A stretch of 64,000 bases of DNA from an uncultured Prevotella sp. (GTDB lineage Bacteria; Bacteroidota; Bacteroidia; Bacteroidales; Bacteroidaceae), in NCBI GenBank assembly GCA_947164965.1, contig CAMUYR010000006.1, positions 79,705-143,704 of the forward strand, written 5' to 3'. The translations under genes were made by a program, and so were the position numbers. Below the pieces are notes generated by a model. The model saw nothing but the letters and a program-made list of their open reading frames with translations, searched no databases and was not told the DNA's origin. Below are positions 1-10,000 of the stretch, in pieces; within the stretch, counting starts at the first letter, position 1; each line of letters begins with the position of its first letter.

Positions 1-546
1 AGGACGACCTATATTGATATAGTTGAGAGGTACTAACCAACCAGAAGGAACACTGGAGGAACTGTGGAAAGTGTACATCATGCCTGAAACAAACGAAGCT
101 GTAATAGTAGTGCCATTACGATAGACGCTCATCTTGTCGACATATTGCGAAGGATCAATATTCTGTCCTACCGAACTGTTATAAACAGAACCTTCCATAT
201 CGTTACGAATCAAGATCGCATCTGTCTTAATGTTCTTCTCCATGAAACGGCAAAGTATATTGACACGCTTCTTATTCTCCAATTTAGAACCGCAGCCCTT
301 GCGGCGAATCTGCATATAGACACCAGAACGTGATAAACGAACATACTCGTTAAGGGTCGTATCGGTATTCTCACCTTGGGCGGCAAATTCTTCTTCGCTA
401 ATCACGCGAATACCCTCCTTAGCTATAAAGTCGGAGATAGCATCTTGCTCTTGTTCTTTCTTATCGGCATAGGTCTCATAATTATTGCAACTCAAGAGCG
501 TCATTAGACACATGAGCAGCATAACGGGACAGATAATTCTTTTCAT
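1..546 (-). CDS. DUF4827-like lipoprotein, partial (3' end beyond the left edge)
   Basis: Minus-strand reading frame from ATG at 544-546: MKRIICPVMLLMCLMTLLSCNNYETYADKKEQEQDAISDFIAKEGIRVISEEEF...; lipobox LLSC; no stop before the window edge. Confidence 0.75.
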   Translation of the reverse strand, partial: MKRIICPVMLLMCLMTLLSCNNYETYADKKEQEQDAISDFIAKEGIRVISEEEFAAQGENTDTTLNEYVRLSRSGVYMQIRRKGCGSKLENKKRVNILCRFMEKNIKTDAILIRNDMEGSVYNSSVGQNIDPSQYVDKMSVYRNGTTITASFVSGMMYTFHSSSSVPSGWLVPLNYINIGRP

Positions 547-615
547 TTTGATATCTTCTATTTCTAATTCGGGCACAAAATTACAAATAAATCATCAATT
601 ATCGGCAATATTAGA

Positions 616-1650
616 CTACTTTAACTTGTCTTCGAAGGTAATAAATGCCTCTTCCACGATTCGGACGGCTTCTGGCAAAGAGCAATTCAGCCTTCCTCCA
701 GAGGCATTCAAATGTCCTCCACCATTGAAGAAACGAGCAGCAACCTCATTGCAGGGAAAATCATCTACAGAACGCAGGCTCACCCATATCAAGTTGTCGC
801 GCTCAGTATCCTCACGTAACGAAATACTCAACTTCAGGCCCTTCATCTGCAAAGGCATATTCACTAGTCCTTCTGCGTCTCCTTTAACAAAATGGAAGTC
901 TCGAAGGTCTTTCTTTGACAATGTATAGTAGGCAGCATGACGTTCCTGATCCACAACCATTGTGTTGAGCAGCACATGTCCGACCAGTCTCATGCGGTGT
1001 TCACTGTAATTGTGGTACACATTCCGATAAATCTTATCCTTATTGATATGCTTAGTCAGCAGCTGGCTAATAATATAAAATATGTCTGGATCGTTGGAAT
1101 TAAAGGTAAAACCGCCAGTATCAGTCATCATACCACAATAGACGGGGATAGCATATTGCTTGCCCAATTCCTCAAAGAGTCCCAATTGCCAAACAATGCG
1201 GAACACAAGTTCACTGGCTGACGACAACTCAGGATGAGAAATGACCAACACTGCATCGACATCAGGACCAGGATGATGGTCTATCAGAACCTTCTTGGCA
1301 GGTGAGGCAACTAATGCATCAGCCATCTGATCGGTACGTGATGCTGTATTGAAATCGAGGCAGAACACAAGATCTGCCACCTTCAGCATCATATCAACAA
1401 AATCCTTGCGCTTGTCGTAGCGTGCTACCTTTTCCGTGTTAGGCAACCAATGCAGATAGTCAGGATATTGATCAGGCACAACCATTAAGGGCTCTTTACC
1501 CATATATCGCAGGGCATCAAAGAGTCCCAACATAGAACCCATAGCGTCTCCATCTGGGTTCTGATGGCTGCAGAGCACGATGCTCTCCGCATTGGCTATG
1601 AGGGAGCGCAGTTCACTGCACTCCCCCTCAGTCATTATTTCCTTCAGCAT
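616..1650 (-). CDS. DHH-family phosphoesterase (NrnA-like oligoribonuclease/pAp phosphatase)
   Basis: SHQNPDGDAMGSMLGL, DHHPGPD and GGGHLNASGG motifs. Confidence 0.9.
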   Translation of the reverse strand: MLKEIMTEGECSELRSLIANAESIVLCSHQNPDGDAMGSMLGLFDALRYMGKEPLMVVPDQYPDYLHWLPNTEKVARYDKRKDFVDMMLKVADLVFCLDFNTASRTDQMADALVASPAKKVLIDHHPGPDVDAVLVISHPELSSASELVFRIVWQLGLFEELGKQYAIPVYCGMMTDTGGFTFNSNDPDIFYIISQLLTKHINKDKIYRNVYHNYSEHRMRLVGHVLLNTMVVDQERHAAYYTLSKKDLRDFHFVKGDAEGLVNMPLQMKGLKLSISLREDTERDNLIWVSLRSVDDFPCNEVAARFFNGGGHLNASGGRLNCSLPEAVRIVEEAFITFEDKLK

Positions 1651-1653
1651 TCT

Positions 1654-2595
1654 TTAGAATAGTTTATTAGGATAGACACCTTCGTCTACCAGTTTCTGTA
1701 TACGTGCTACCGTGTCATCGCGATCAGCAGCGTAGGTCACACCAAACCATTTTGAGGTAGTGTCAAGTACTTCACAGGTGGCAGTACCCTCGGTAATCAA
1801 CTTGTTAACCATGAGAGGGATAAAGAACTCTGCTTTCAAGTTCTCCATATTCTTAGGATCACTCAAGAACTCCTTGAAGTACTGCTCGCTATATTCGAAA
1901 TAGTCGGGAGTAAAACCCCACATATTCATGGAAACAGGTGTATTGTCATCAACCACTACCCATTTGCCTTCCTCGTCCTTATAACGAATCGGCTGATCTG
2001 CGGCACCTGCCTTTGAGCCATCTTCTGCGCAACGAACAATCTCGGTACGTTCTACAACATCCGTCAAATGTCCCTGGGCGTTTTTCGAACAGATACCACG
2101 AGCCACTGTTCCGTTCTCACTCAAGGTATTACCAACACGGAAACCCACCATTGCATATTTGTTCTTGGCACCTTCGGGCAGACTGCTCAAATACTTACCA
2201 ATAACCATAAATGCATCACGATTGTAGAAGTCGTCACAGTTGATAACACAGAAAGGTTCCTTAATCACGTCCTTACCCATCAGCACAGCGTGGTTCGTGC
2301 CCCAAGGCTTTACACGTCCTTCTGGAACACTAAAGCCCTCTGGAAGTGCATCAATACCCTGGAAACAGAGCTCACAAGGAATATGTCCTTCATATTTGGA
2401 AAGAATCTGAGTGCGGAACTGCTCTTCGAAGTCCTTGCGAATCACCCATACTATCTTACCAAAACCAGCCTGAATGGCATCGTAAATACTATAGTCCATA
2501 ATGGTCTCACCATTGGGGCCCAGACCGTCGAGCTGCTTCAGACCGCCATAACGGCTTCCCATGCCAGCTGCTAATAAAAATAATGTTGGTTTCAT
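1654..2595 (-). CDS. NTP-transferase / nucleotidyltransferase family protein
   Basis: N-terminal LAAGMGSRYGGLKQLDGLGPNGETIMDYS; NCDDFY motif. Confidence 0.85.
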   Translation of the reverse strand: MKPTLFLLAAGMGSRYGGLKQLDGLGPNGETIMDYSIYDAIQAGFGKIVWVIRKDFEEQFRTQILSKYEGHIPCELCFQGIDALPEGFSVPEGRVKPWGTNHAVLMGKDVIKEPFCVINCDDFYNRDAFMVIGKYLSSLPEGAKNKYAMVGFRVGNTLSENGTVARGICSKNAQGHLTDVVERTEIVRCAEDGSKAGAADQPIRYKDEEGKWVVVDDNTPVSMNMWGFTPDYFEYSEQYFKEFLSDPKNMENLKAEFFIPLMVNKLITEGTATCEVLDTTSKWFGVTYAADRDDTVARIQKLVDEGVYPNKLF

Positions 2596-2629
2596 TGTCT
2601 CTCTTAATTAAATGTTTGTTTATTGGGTG

Positions 2630-2637
2630 CAAAGGTA
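2630..2637 (-). promoter_or_regulatory. Bacteroidetes -7 box (TACCTTTG) upstream of the nucleotidyltransferase
   Basis: CAAAGGTA on + strand = TACCTTTG on - strand, 35 bp upstream of the ATG. Confidence 0.6.
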
Positions 2638-2683
2638 CAAAATATTTCCGACACTCACCTTATTAATTATTATTTATTAATCA

Positions 2684-4591
2684 TTAATTTGTCTTTAGAG
2701 CACGCATAGCGTTAAGTACAGCCAGTACTGTGACGCCCACATCTGCAAATACCGCCAACCACATCGTGGCAATACCAACGGCAGCCAATAGGAGCACAGC
2801 AACCTTAACGCCAATGGCAAACCATACGTTCTGACGGGCAATGGAACGGGTGCGTCGACTGATTCTAATGGCTGCAGGCAGTTTTGAAGGCTGATCATCC
2901 ATCAATACCACATCAGCGGCTTCTATAGCGGCATCACTACCTAATCCTCCCATAGCAATACCGACGTCTGCTCGTGCCAATACTGGAGCATCGTTAATTC
3001 CATCTCCGACAAAAGCTACACAGGCGTCCTTTTTCTGGAGCAGGCGTTCTACGAAGGCCACCTTATCAGCAGGCAACAGCTCTGCTTGGTAATCATCCAG
3101 TTGCAACTGGTTTGCCACGTGTTCAGCTACTTCCTTTCTGTCACCCGTCAGCATCACCGTCTTTTTCACTCCCAACTGCTTCAGTTGTCGAACGGCTTCT
3201 GCACTGTCTTCCTTCACTTGGTCATTGATCACAATATGTCCTGCATACTCGCCATTAATAGCTACATGAATGATGGTACCCTGATGATGACAGTCGTGCC
3301 ATTGGGCTCCTACATAGTCCATCAATTTCGTATTTCCTACACTCACCAGATCGTCTCCGACACGGGCCTGAATACCTTTACCAGCTATTTCTTCCACATC
3401 ACTAACCCGACAACCGTCTGTTGCCTCATCAGGAAACGCATCTCTCAAGGCGGCACCTATAGGATGAGTGGTAAAATGCTCTACATGGGCTGCAAGATGC
3501 AGCAAATGGTGTTCATCATACTGCTCAGGATGTACAGCAGTCACAGCAAACTGCCCATGTGTCAGTGTTCCTGTTTTGTCAAACACCACAGTGTCTACCT
3601 TTGCCAATACATCCATAAAGTTGGCACCTTTGATCAGGATACCGCGTCGAGAAGCGCCACCTATACCTCCAAAGAAAGTAAGGGGAACGCTAAGCACCAG
3701 TGCACAAGGACACGATACTACCAAGAACATCAATGCACGATAAATCCATGTTGAGAGGACTGCATGAGCACTTAATATCGGCGGCAGAACAGCCAGTGCA
3801 ATAGCAGCAAACACCACTATAGGTGTATAGATGCGTGCGAATTGAGTGATAAAAGTCTCGCTCTGTGATTTATTAGCTGTAGCATGTTCTACCAACTGGA
3901 TGATTTTCGCCACTGTGCTTTCGCCAAAGGCTTTGGTGGTACGTACCTTGATGACACCTGAAAGATTAACGCAGCCACTCACCACTTCATCTTCCATATT
4001 CACTTCACGAGGCATCGATTCACCTGTCAAAGCTATGGTATTCAGAGCAGAAGTTCCCTCTACTACAACGCCGTCCAATGGAATCTTTTCGCCTGGACGT
4101 ATCACGATAATACTTCCTACACTTACCTCCTCCGGAGCATAGTCACTAACACAACCATCCGTTTCCACATGGGCAACGTCTGGACGAATATCCATCAAGT
4201 GAGCTATACTCTCCCTGCTCTTCCCCTCAGCATACCCTTCAAAGAGTTCGCCAACCTGGAAGAAAAGCATGACAAAGACAGCCTCGGGGAACTGAGTTTC
4301 TGCACCTGGCAGAAAACCTATACAGAGTGCTCCGATTGTTGCTACTGACATTAAGAAGTTTTCGTTAAAAGCATCGCCATGCAATAATCCTTCTAATGCT
4401 TCTTTGAGCGTATCATGTCCCACCAGAAGGTAGGGTACAAGATAGACTAGCAGTAACTGCCATGTAGTCAATGAAAACTGGTGTTCAATTAATACTGCTA
4501 CTGCCAGCAATACTGCAGAAATTATGATTAGCCATAATTGGCCATGCTGGTGTTCATGATGGTGTTCATGATGTTCGTGTTGATGTGCCAT
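2684..4591 (-). CDS. Heavy-metal translocating P1B-type ATPase (Zn/Cd/Co type) with His-rich N-terminus
   Basis: SCPCAL, DKTGTLT, TGES and GDGINDAPVLARADVGIAMG motifs; N-terminus MAHQHEHHEHHHEHQHGQ. Confidence 0.93.
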   Translation of the reverse strand: MAHQHEHHEHHHEHQHGQLWLIIISAVLLAVAVLIEHQFSLTTWQLLLVYLVPYLLVGHDTLKEALEGLLHGDAFNENFLMSVATIGALCIGFLPGAETQFPEAVFVMLFFQVGELFEGYAEGKSRESIAHLMDIRPDVAHVETDGCVSDYAPEEVSVGSIIVIRPGEKIPLDGVVVEGTSALNTIALTGESMPREVNMEDEVVSGCVNLSGVIKVRTTKAFGESTVAKIIQLVEHATANKSQSETFITQFARIYTPIVVFAAIALAVLPPILSAHAVLSTWIYRALMFLVVSCPCALVLSVPLTFFGGIGGASRRGILIKGANFMDVLAKVDTVVFDKTGTLTHGQFAVTAVHPEQYDEHHLLHLAAHVEHFTTHPIGAALRDAFPDEATDGCRVSDVEEIAGKGIQARVGDDLVSVGNTKLMDYVGAQWHDCHHQGTIIHVAINGEYAGHIVINDQVKEDSAEAVRQLKQLGVKKTVMLTGDRKEVAEHVANQLQLDDYQAELLPADKVAFVERLLQKKDACVAFVGDGINDAPVLARADVGIAMGGLGSDAAIEAADVVLMDDQPSKLPAAIRISRRTRSIARQNVWFAIGVKVAVLLLAAVGIATMWLAVFADVGVTVLAVLNAMRALKTN

Positions 4592-4619
4592 ATCTTTGCT
4601 TTTTAATTATTTCTGGGTG

Positions 4620-4627
4620 CAAAGGTA
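4620..4627 (-). promoter_or_regulatory. Bacteroidetes -7 box for the P-type ATPase
   Basis: TACCTTTG on the minus strand just upstream of the start codon. Confidence 0.55.
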
Positions 4628-4662
4628 CAGCAAAGGTTTCGCAACTTGGTTGCAAAGTAACA

Positions 4663-7047
4663 TCAGAAGGGATATCCGATGGCAAAGTGAAGAGTATGAC
4701 TGCTCTTAAAACTATCAATATTGTAGAAGCCAGACTTACCCGTCTCCCAAGGATAATGAAGAGCGACACCCCAATCGAGGCGCAGGATTAGGAAGTTGAG
4801 GTCATAACGGATACCGACACCCGTACCAACACCCATCGAATCGAATAAATTATTGAAACGTAAGTTGAGGTTTTTGAACATACCAGGATATTCGCCATCC
4901 AATTCACCTACATCCTCGTTACGGAACCAGACATTACCTGCATCCAGAAAAACAGCGCCATGAAGGTTTCCAAAGAGTTGCCGGCGATATTCCAAATTCA
5001 TAATTAGCTTGATTTCGCCATTCTGCAACAAATAGTTGTATGCCTTATTACCTACTCCACGGAATCCGCCAGGACCCAGTCCGCGTACAGAGAAAGCTCT
5101 GATGCTGTTGGCACCACCAGCATAGAACATTTCACTATGGGGTGTTGCATCACAATTGCCGTAGCAATAGATAATACCTCCATTGACATGTGCCAGTAAC
5201 TTCGACTGTTCATCAAGTGTCCACGTCTTTGTAAAGTCTGTTTCCAGTTTGAGAAACTGTGAATATGGATTCTTGAAGAGTTTCTTGTTCTTCTCATTCC
5301 AGCTCCTACCCGTGATGACATCATAAAGTGCAACGCCATTTCCTGCCTCTGCCAACGTAGTCTCCCATCGGATAGGATTCCGATAGCTTGAAGGACTCGT
5401 GTAAGTATAGGTATAACGCATCTCCGTGATGAAACGATCCTCCATGGTGGCTTCAAGATAAGGATTTTCTTTCAACAGATTTTCGTATTCATCAGTATGA
5501 CTATTCATAAACTGATACTTTACCGTAAGAGGCGAGAATTCATGACGACTCTGTGGCGAGGTCTGCCAGCGATAGGTCCACTCACCGGAAGCCACGTGCA
5601 TCTTATAGTAGCTAGGGCGGTAGATAATGTCGGTAGAGATTTTTGCAATAGTACTGGGTGTGCTATAGAAACGACGCCGACGAATAACACGTCCATCCTT
5701 GTCACGACGGACGCGATTACCTCCAAAGAAAGGAGCAATAATACGTGGGAACTCGACACTGAGATCGGCACCATACTCGTAATTATTCATCGCATTATTA
5801 CTCTGAGTAGACCACTCATAAGAGCCATGCACGTTGAAGTCAATTTTCTCTGCACCTCTAAAGGCGTTTCGACGTGTAATACCCATCCTGACCTCAGGAC
5901 CCATACGTCCGATTGTGCGCGCATTGAAATTGGTTTCAACATAGAAATCCCACGGCTTGTCAAAAGTAAGGTTGAGGTTGAGGTCGAGCGTATCGCATGC
6001 TGCAGTCGTGTCGCGAGGTGTAAAGACGAAATCCGCCATCGAGAATAGGCCGTTGGCATTGATCTTGCTCGCAGTTTGCAGATAATTATCATAGCTATAG
6101 ACCTGACGAGGACGCAGCTTCATATCAGCCATCAAGACACGAGGACTGACGGGTGGTTTTTTACCAGAATAGCGAACGGTTAAATAACGACGTACGGTAG
6201 AATCGGTAAGTACCTCGCGATTGGTTTTCCTCATATTGATATTGACACGTCCTATATACCACTTGTGCTTCACCGCTTCAGGCACCCCGTCCGCCAACTG
6301 GAAACGCAACTGCGCTTTTCCATCAACAGCAAAAGTATCTGCCAGATAAGAGGCATAACTTGGCTGATAATAATAATAGCCATTATTTCGTAACAACAAA
6401 CTGATACGCTGGCGTTCAGCATCCAGATTGGAGACACTGAAGGCATCACCTTTGCGTACATAACTCTGATCAATAGTAGAATGTATCAAACTGTCTGCTT
6501 CTGCAGGGAAGCCGAAATAACCCACGGAGTCGAGCGTGGTCAAGCGACCGTAATGTACATTATAAGCAATCTTTGAGGTCTTGGGATTCTTCTGAGGTAC
6601 AGCCTCATAGTTGACCTGTCCGCTAAAATAGCCATGATTGCGCAACACCCCTTGTGCCACCTTTGCTCGCAGTTCAGGATTTACCCACGACATGAGCACA
6701 GGCTGCTTTCCGAATGTCTTCGTCATCCAACGGGCGAAGGGCTTGTCTATATGAGCATACTTATTCCAAATACTCACTCCTAATGAGAAAGGAACACGAT
6801 AGTAACTACTTCCAAAGATGGCGCCATTAGGGGCTGTCGCCAGTGCTGCCTCCACCTCCTGCTGTGTAAGATTCTTGTTATCTATCACTGTCTGCGTTTT
6901 GAGGGTGTCCGTATTATCATAGGTAATCTTTGTGAGTCCCGTAAACAACTGGTCACCATCAGGGATGTTCTTCGTCATAGAGCATGCTACAATGAAGAAG
7001 GAAGCAGTCAGAAGGATGATGTATGATGTGATACTATTTCGTGTCAT
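4663..7047 (-). CDS. tamL: TamL-type outer-membrane lipoprotein (BamA/TamA superfamily surface antigen)
   Basis: Lipobox SFFIVACSMTKNIPDGDQLFTG; C-terminal Omp85-like GGANSIRAFSVRGLGPGGFRG ... GTGVGIRYDLNFLILRLDWG; 4-bp overlap with tamB. Confidence 0.85.
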   Translation of the reverse strand: MTRNSITSYIILLTASFFIVACSMTKNIPDGDQLFTGLTKITYDNTDTLKTQTVIDNKNLTQQEVEAALATAPNGAIFGSSYYRVPFSLGVSIWNKYAHIDKPFARWMTKTFGKQPVLMSWVNPELRAKVAQGVLRNHGYFSGQVNYEAVPQKNPKTSKIAYNVHYGRLTTLDSVGYFGFPAEADSLIHSTIDQSYVRKGDAFSVSNLDAERQRISLLLRNNGYYYYQPSYASYLADTFAVDGKAQLRFQLADGVPEAVKHKWYIGRVNINMRKTNREVLTDSTVRRYLTVRYSGKKPPVSPRVLMADMKLRPRQVYSYDNYLQTASKINANGLFSMADFVFTPRDTTAACDTLDLNLNLTFDKPWDFYVETNFNARTIGRMGPEVRMGITRRNAFRGAEKIDFNVHGSYEWSTQSNNAMNNYEYGADLSVEFPRIIAPFFGGNRVRRDKDGRVIRRRRFYSTPSTIAKISTDIIYRPSYYKMHVASGEWTYRWQTSPQSRHEFSPLTVKYQFMNSHTDEYENLLKENPYLEATMEDRFITEMRYTYTYTSPSSYRNPIRWETTLAEAGNGVALYDVITGRSWNEKNKKLFKNPYSQFLKLETDFTKTWTLDEQSKLLAHVNGGIIYCYGNCDATPHSEMFYAGGANSIRAFSVRGLGPGGFRGVGNKAYNYLLQNGEIKLIMNLEYRRQLFGNLHGAVFLDAGNVWFRNEDVGELDGEYPGMFKNLNLRFNNLFDSMGVGTGVGIRYDLNFLILRLDWGVALHYPWETGKSGFYNIDSFKSSHTLHFAIGYPF

Positions 7048-10000
7048 GGGCGTTGCGTCTTTAGGGTGTCTCTTCTCACGCTATCGCGCGGTGTAGTTGT
7101 CAAACTGCGCACAGGCATGGTAGGAGTTGTATTCTTGAAGCGGAATATATCCGTGAATTTCTGCAAAGTACGACGCCAGATAAAGCCTCCACCGTACTTT
7201 TGCGAATAACCGTCCAGCCAGTCGTAGGCATTATTCTGATAGAACAGGGTAATATACTTGTTGGCAGTATCGTCCAGTCGGTATTCCAGCGAGACATTGT
7301 CGAAGAATGAATTGTTACGCTGTTGAAGTTCAGCACCTGTCGACACTTTACCACCCACCGCTATCTTCAAACGGTTGTTCAAGAATCGCTTGGCAAACTT
7401 GAAGGAATAATCAGTATGTGTGGCACCTGTAGCATCCGTCGAATTGTCCATACCAATAGAGAGGTCGAGAGTACGCAGGGCATTACCTGTTATCTGATTA
7501 ATTTCTGAATTAAGGAATGAGCTCAAGGCCGAGTTCATAGAGAAAGCACCAGTATTACCATCGGCCAGATACATGCCTGTAGTCAACATCGAAACAGCTA
7601 GTTTTCCCCGCTGTTCCACACTCATTGCCTGCAACTCACTATGCAGCTGCATATCCTCTGGTGCGTCGAGGGTAAACTCCAGTCCCATATCGTTAAGGGT
7701 ACGCGTAATCTTCACACCACAGTCAAATTCCACGCTGCGTCCTACCCCACTGGAATTCGATACTGTCGCCTTTGTACGCTCTGTGGCAGTGATGTTCAGC
7801 GTAGGATTCATAATCTCACCTGTAAACTCAATATAGGAACCGTCCTGAATGGTGAAAGTCTTCAACGGGATAACAGGCAACGAATACTTCATCTCGCCAT
7901 TCGACAGTGTATAGCGTCCCGTCAATCTCAAGTTGTCAGTAGGATTATAGATCATATGCAGAGTACCACCACCCGTCAAGTCGATATAGTTGGAGTGGTC
8001 AGTATTCAGATAAGCCATAACATGGGCACCATTCGACACGTCGATAGTCATATCCATATTGAAACCTGTCAGTGTCGGACGTTCCACCACAATCTGCGTG
8101 GTGTCTGAGAAATCCGTAAACTTCACCAACTCATCCAAATGGTTATCCGTTGTCAGAGGTGAATCACGTAGCACGTAGCTCATATCCGTTGTTCCCAACA
8201 ATTCCAAACGTCCTCGCATCGTCAGGTTATCCAATGGTCCTCTGATGCGTGCAAAGGCATTGACAAAGGCCTTACCGTAGGCGATACTCTTGGCATTCTC
8301 CTTGGCACCTATAATCTGATAGTTTCTTGCCCTCATCCTCAGGTTCACCATCATGTGGTCCATATCGCTGAAATCCACATCACCTTGAACAGTCAGAGGA
8401 CTATCGTTATACTGTGAATAGACAGTAAAGTTCTCGAAGAGCAGTTTTGAGTTCACAATGCGGACGGGGTCGTTATCAAAGCGGAGCCTCATACCATAAG
8501 GGATGCTCTCCATATACGACGAATCCAGATAGACCTCACCATCCACCTTAGGATGCGACATCGTTCCTTTGATGTTCAATTCGCCATCACCATAACCCTG
8601 CAAGCCTACTATCTGATCAGGTACAAAACCATTCACCAGCGACAAGGGCAGACGGGTCATGAGGAACTTGGCATCTATGCCTCCATCACCCTTATCGTAA
8701 TAAGTACCTGTCAGCAATCCTATTTCTTCCTCGTCCTTCATCAGTCGGGCTTCTACAGCATGAGCCGAATCACCCTTCTGCATATACACCATTTCAGTGC
8801 TGACATCACCAATAGGACTATGTTCATAGGTCATGTTGCGAACGGACATATCGCCAGCAACCGAGAAGCGCCCGTTGGCATCCTGCACCACGTGGTAGTC
8901 ACCATTCATCAGGCCAGACATACGTGGTGCATAAGGAATCACAGAGGTTACCTCGTCCAAGTTAAACTTATTCAAACTCACGGTGATATCCTGTTGCAGA
9001 CTAGGATCGCTATCTTCCGTATAGACCTTCACACCCGTTCCGTCACTGGCTATCAGGTCGAGCTTTGCTTCCACCTTATTCTTATTACTGATAAAAACGA
9101 AATTATCGTCGTTCAACTTGAATATCTTATAACCCAACGTAGGCTCTTTTGGCATCAAGTGCATACGAATACCACTATCTACCATCTCTGCCTGCGCACC
9201 CAATCGGGCACCCAGTTTATTATCCGAGTCGTAGTAGCGCACACCAAAGGTGGCTCCTTTTTCCTGTAATATACCATCGAAGAGGGCATTAAACACGAAC
9301 TGCGGGTTCTTCTTGTTGTTACGTATCTGTCCACCAAATGAGATGCGCTTCGGACGTTGCGTGATACGGAAATTGATCGTATCCAGTCGCACATCGCTTA
9401 CCACCAATGAATGAATGTGTCCACTGCCGTTTAGTCCTGTTTCCGGCGATGCGCTCATATCGTATACCAAGTCTTTGAAATCAATGCCTTCACCACTCTT
9501 CAGCAGGTTAGCTACGGGATTATTCTGCTTGCTCTCAATATGCAGCTTCATAGAAGGCAACAATCTGCGGATAGCTGCCTGATCAATGATCTTTGCCTCC
9601 AGTTGTGCCATCACCGAATCGCCTAAAGTCGAGGCTTTCTTCAACAGGTCTTCGTAATTGCCACTGCCGTCCATCTTCACAATCAGATCACCACTCTGTG
9701 CTCGTAAGATGGTGGTATCAGGCTTGGTATTTATATGCAGTCCGATAAACTCAGAACGATAGGACTTGCTGGAGTCACGGATGACAATATCGCTAATCAG
9801 GCCACTGACGTAGTGCGACAGCTTCAGGTCGGAAGTAACATCCACGTGTCCGCAAAGTCCCAAGGTCAGCGGATTCTCCACCAAACCCATAGCATGAAGG
9901 TCGGCACTCTTCACTTCAGTAGTAATGGTTCCATTAAACTTCTTCGTATTCATCAGAGCGTCGAAGCTCACGATGCCGTTCAGCAGATGATTTCTTGAAT

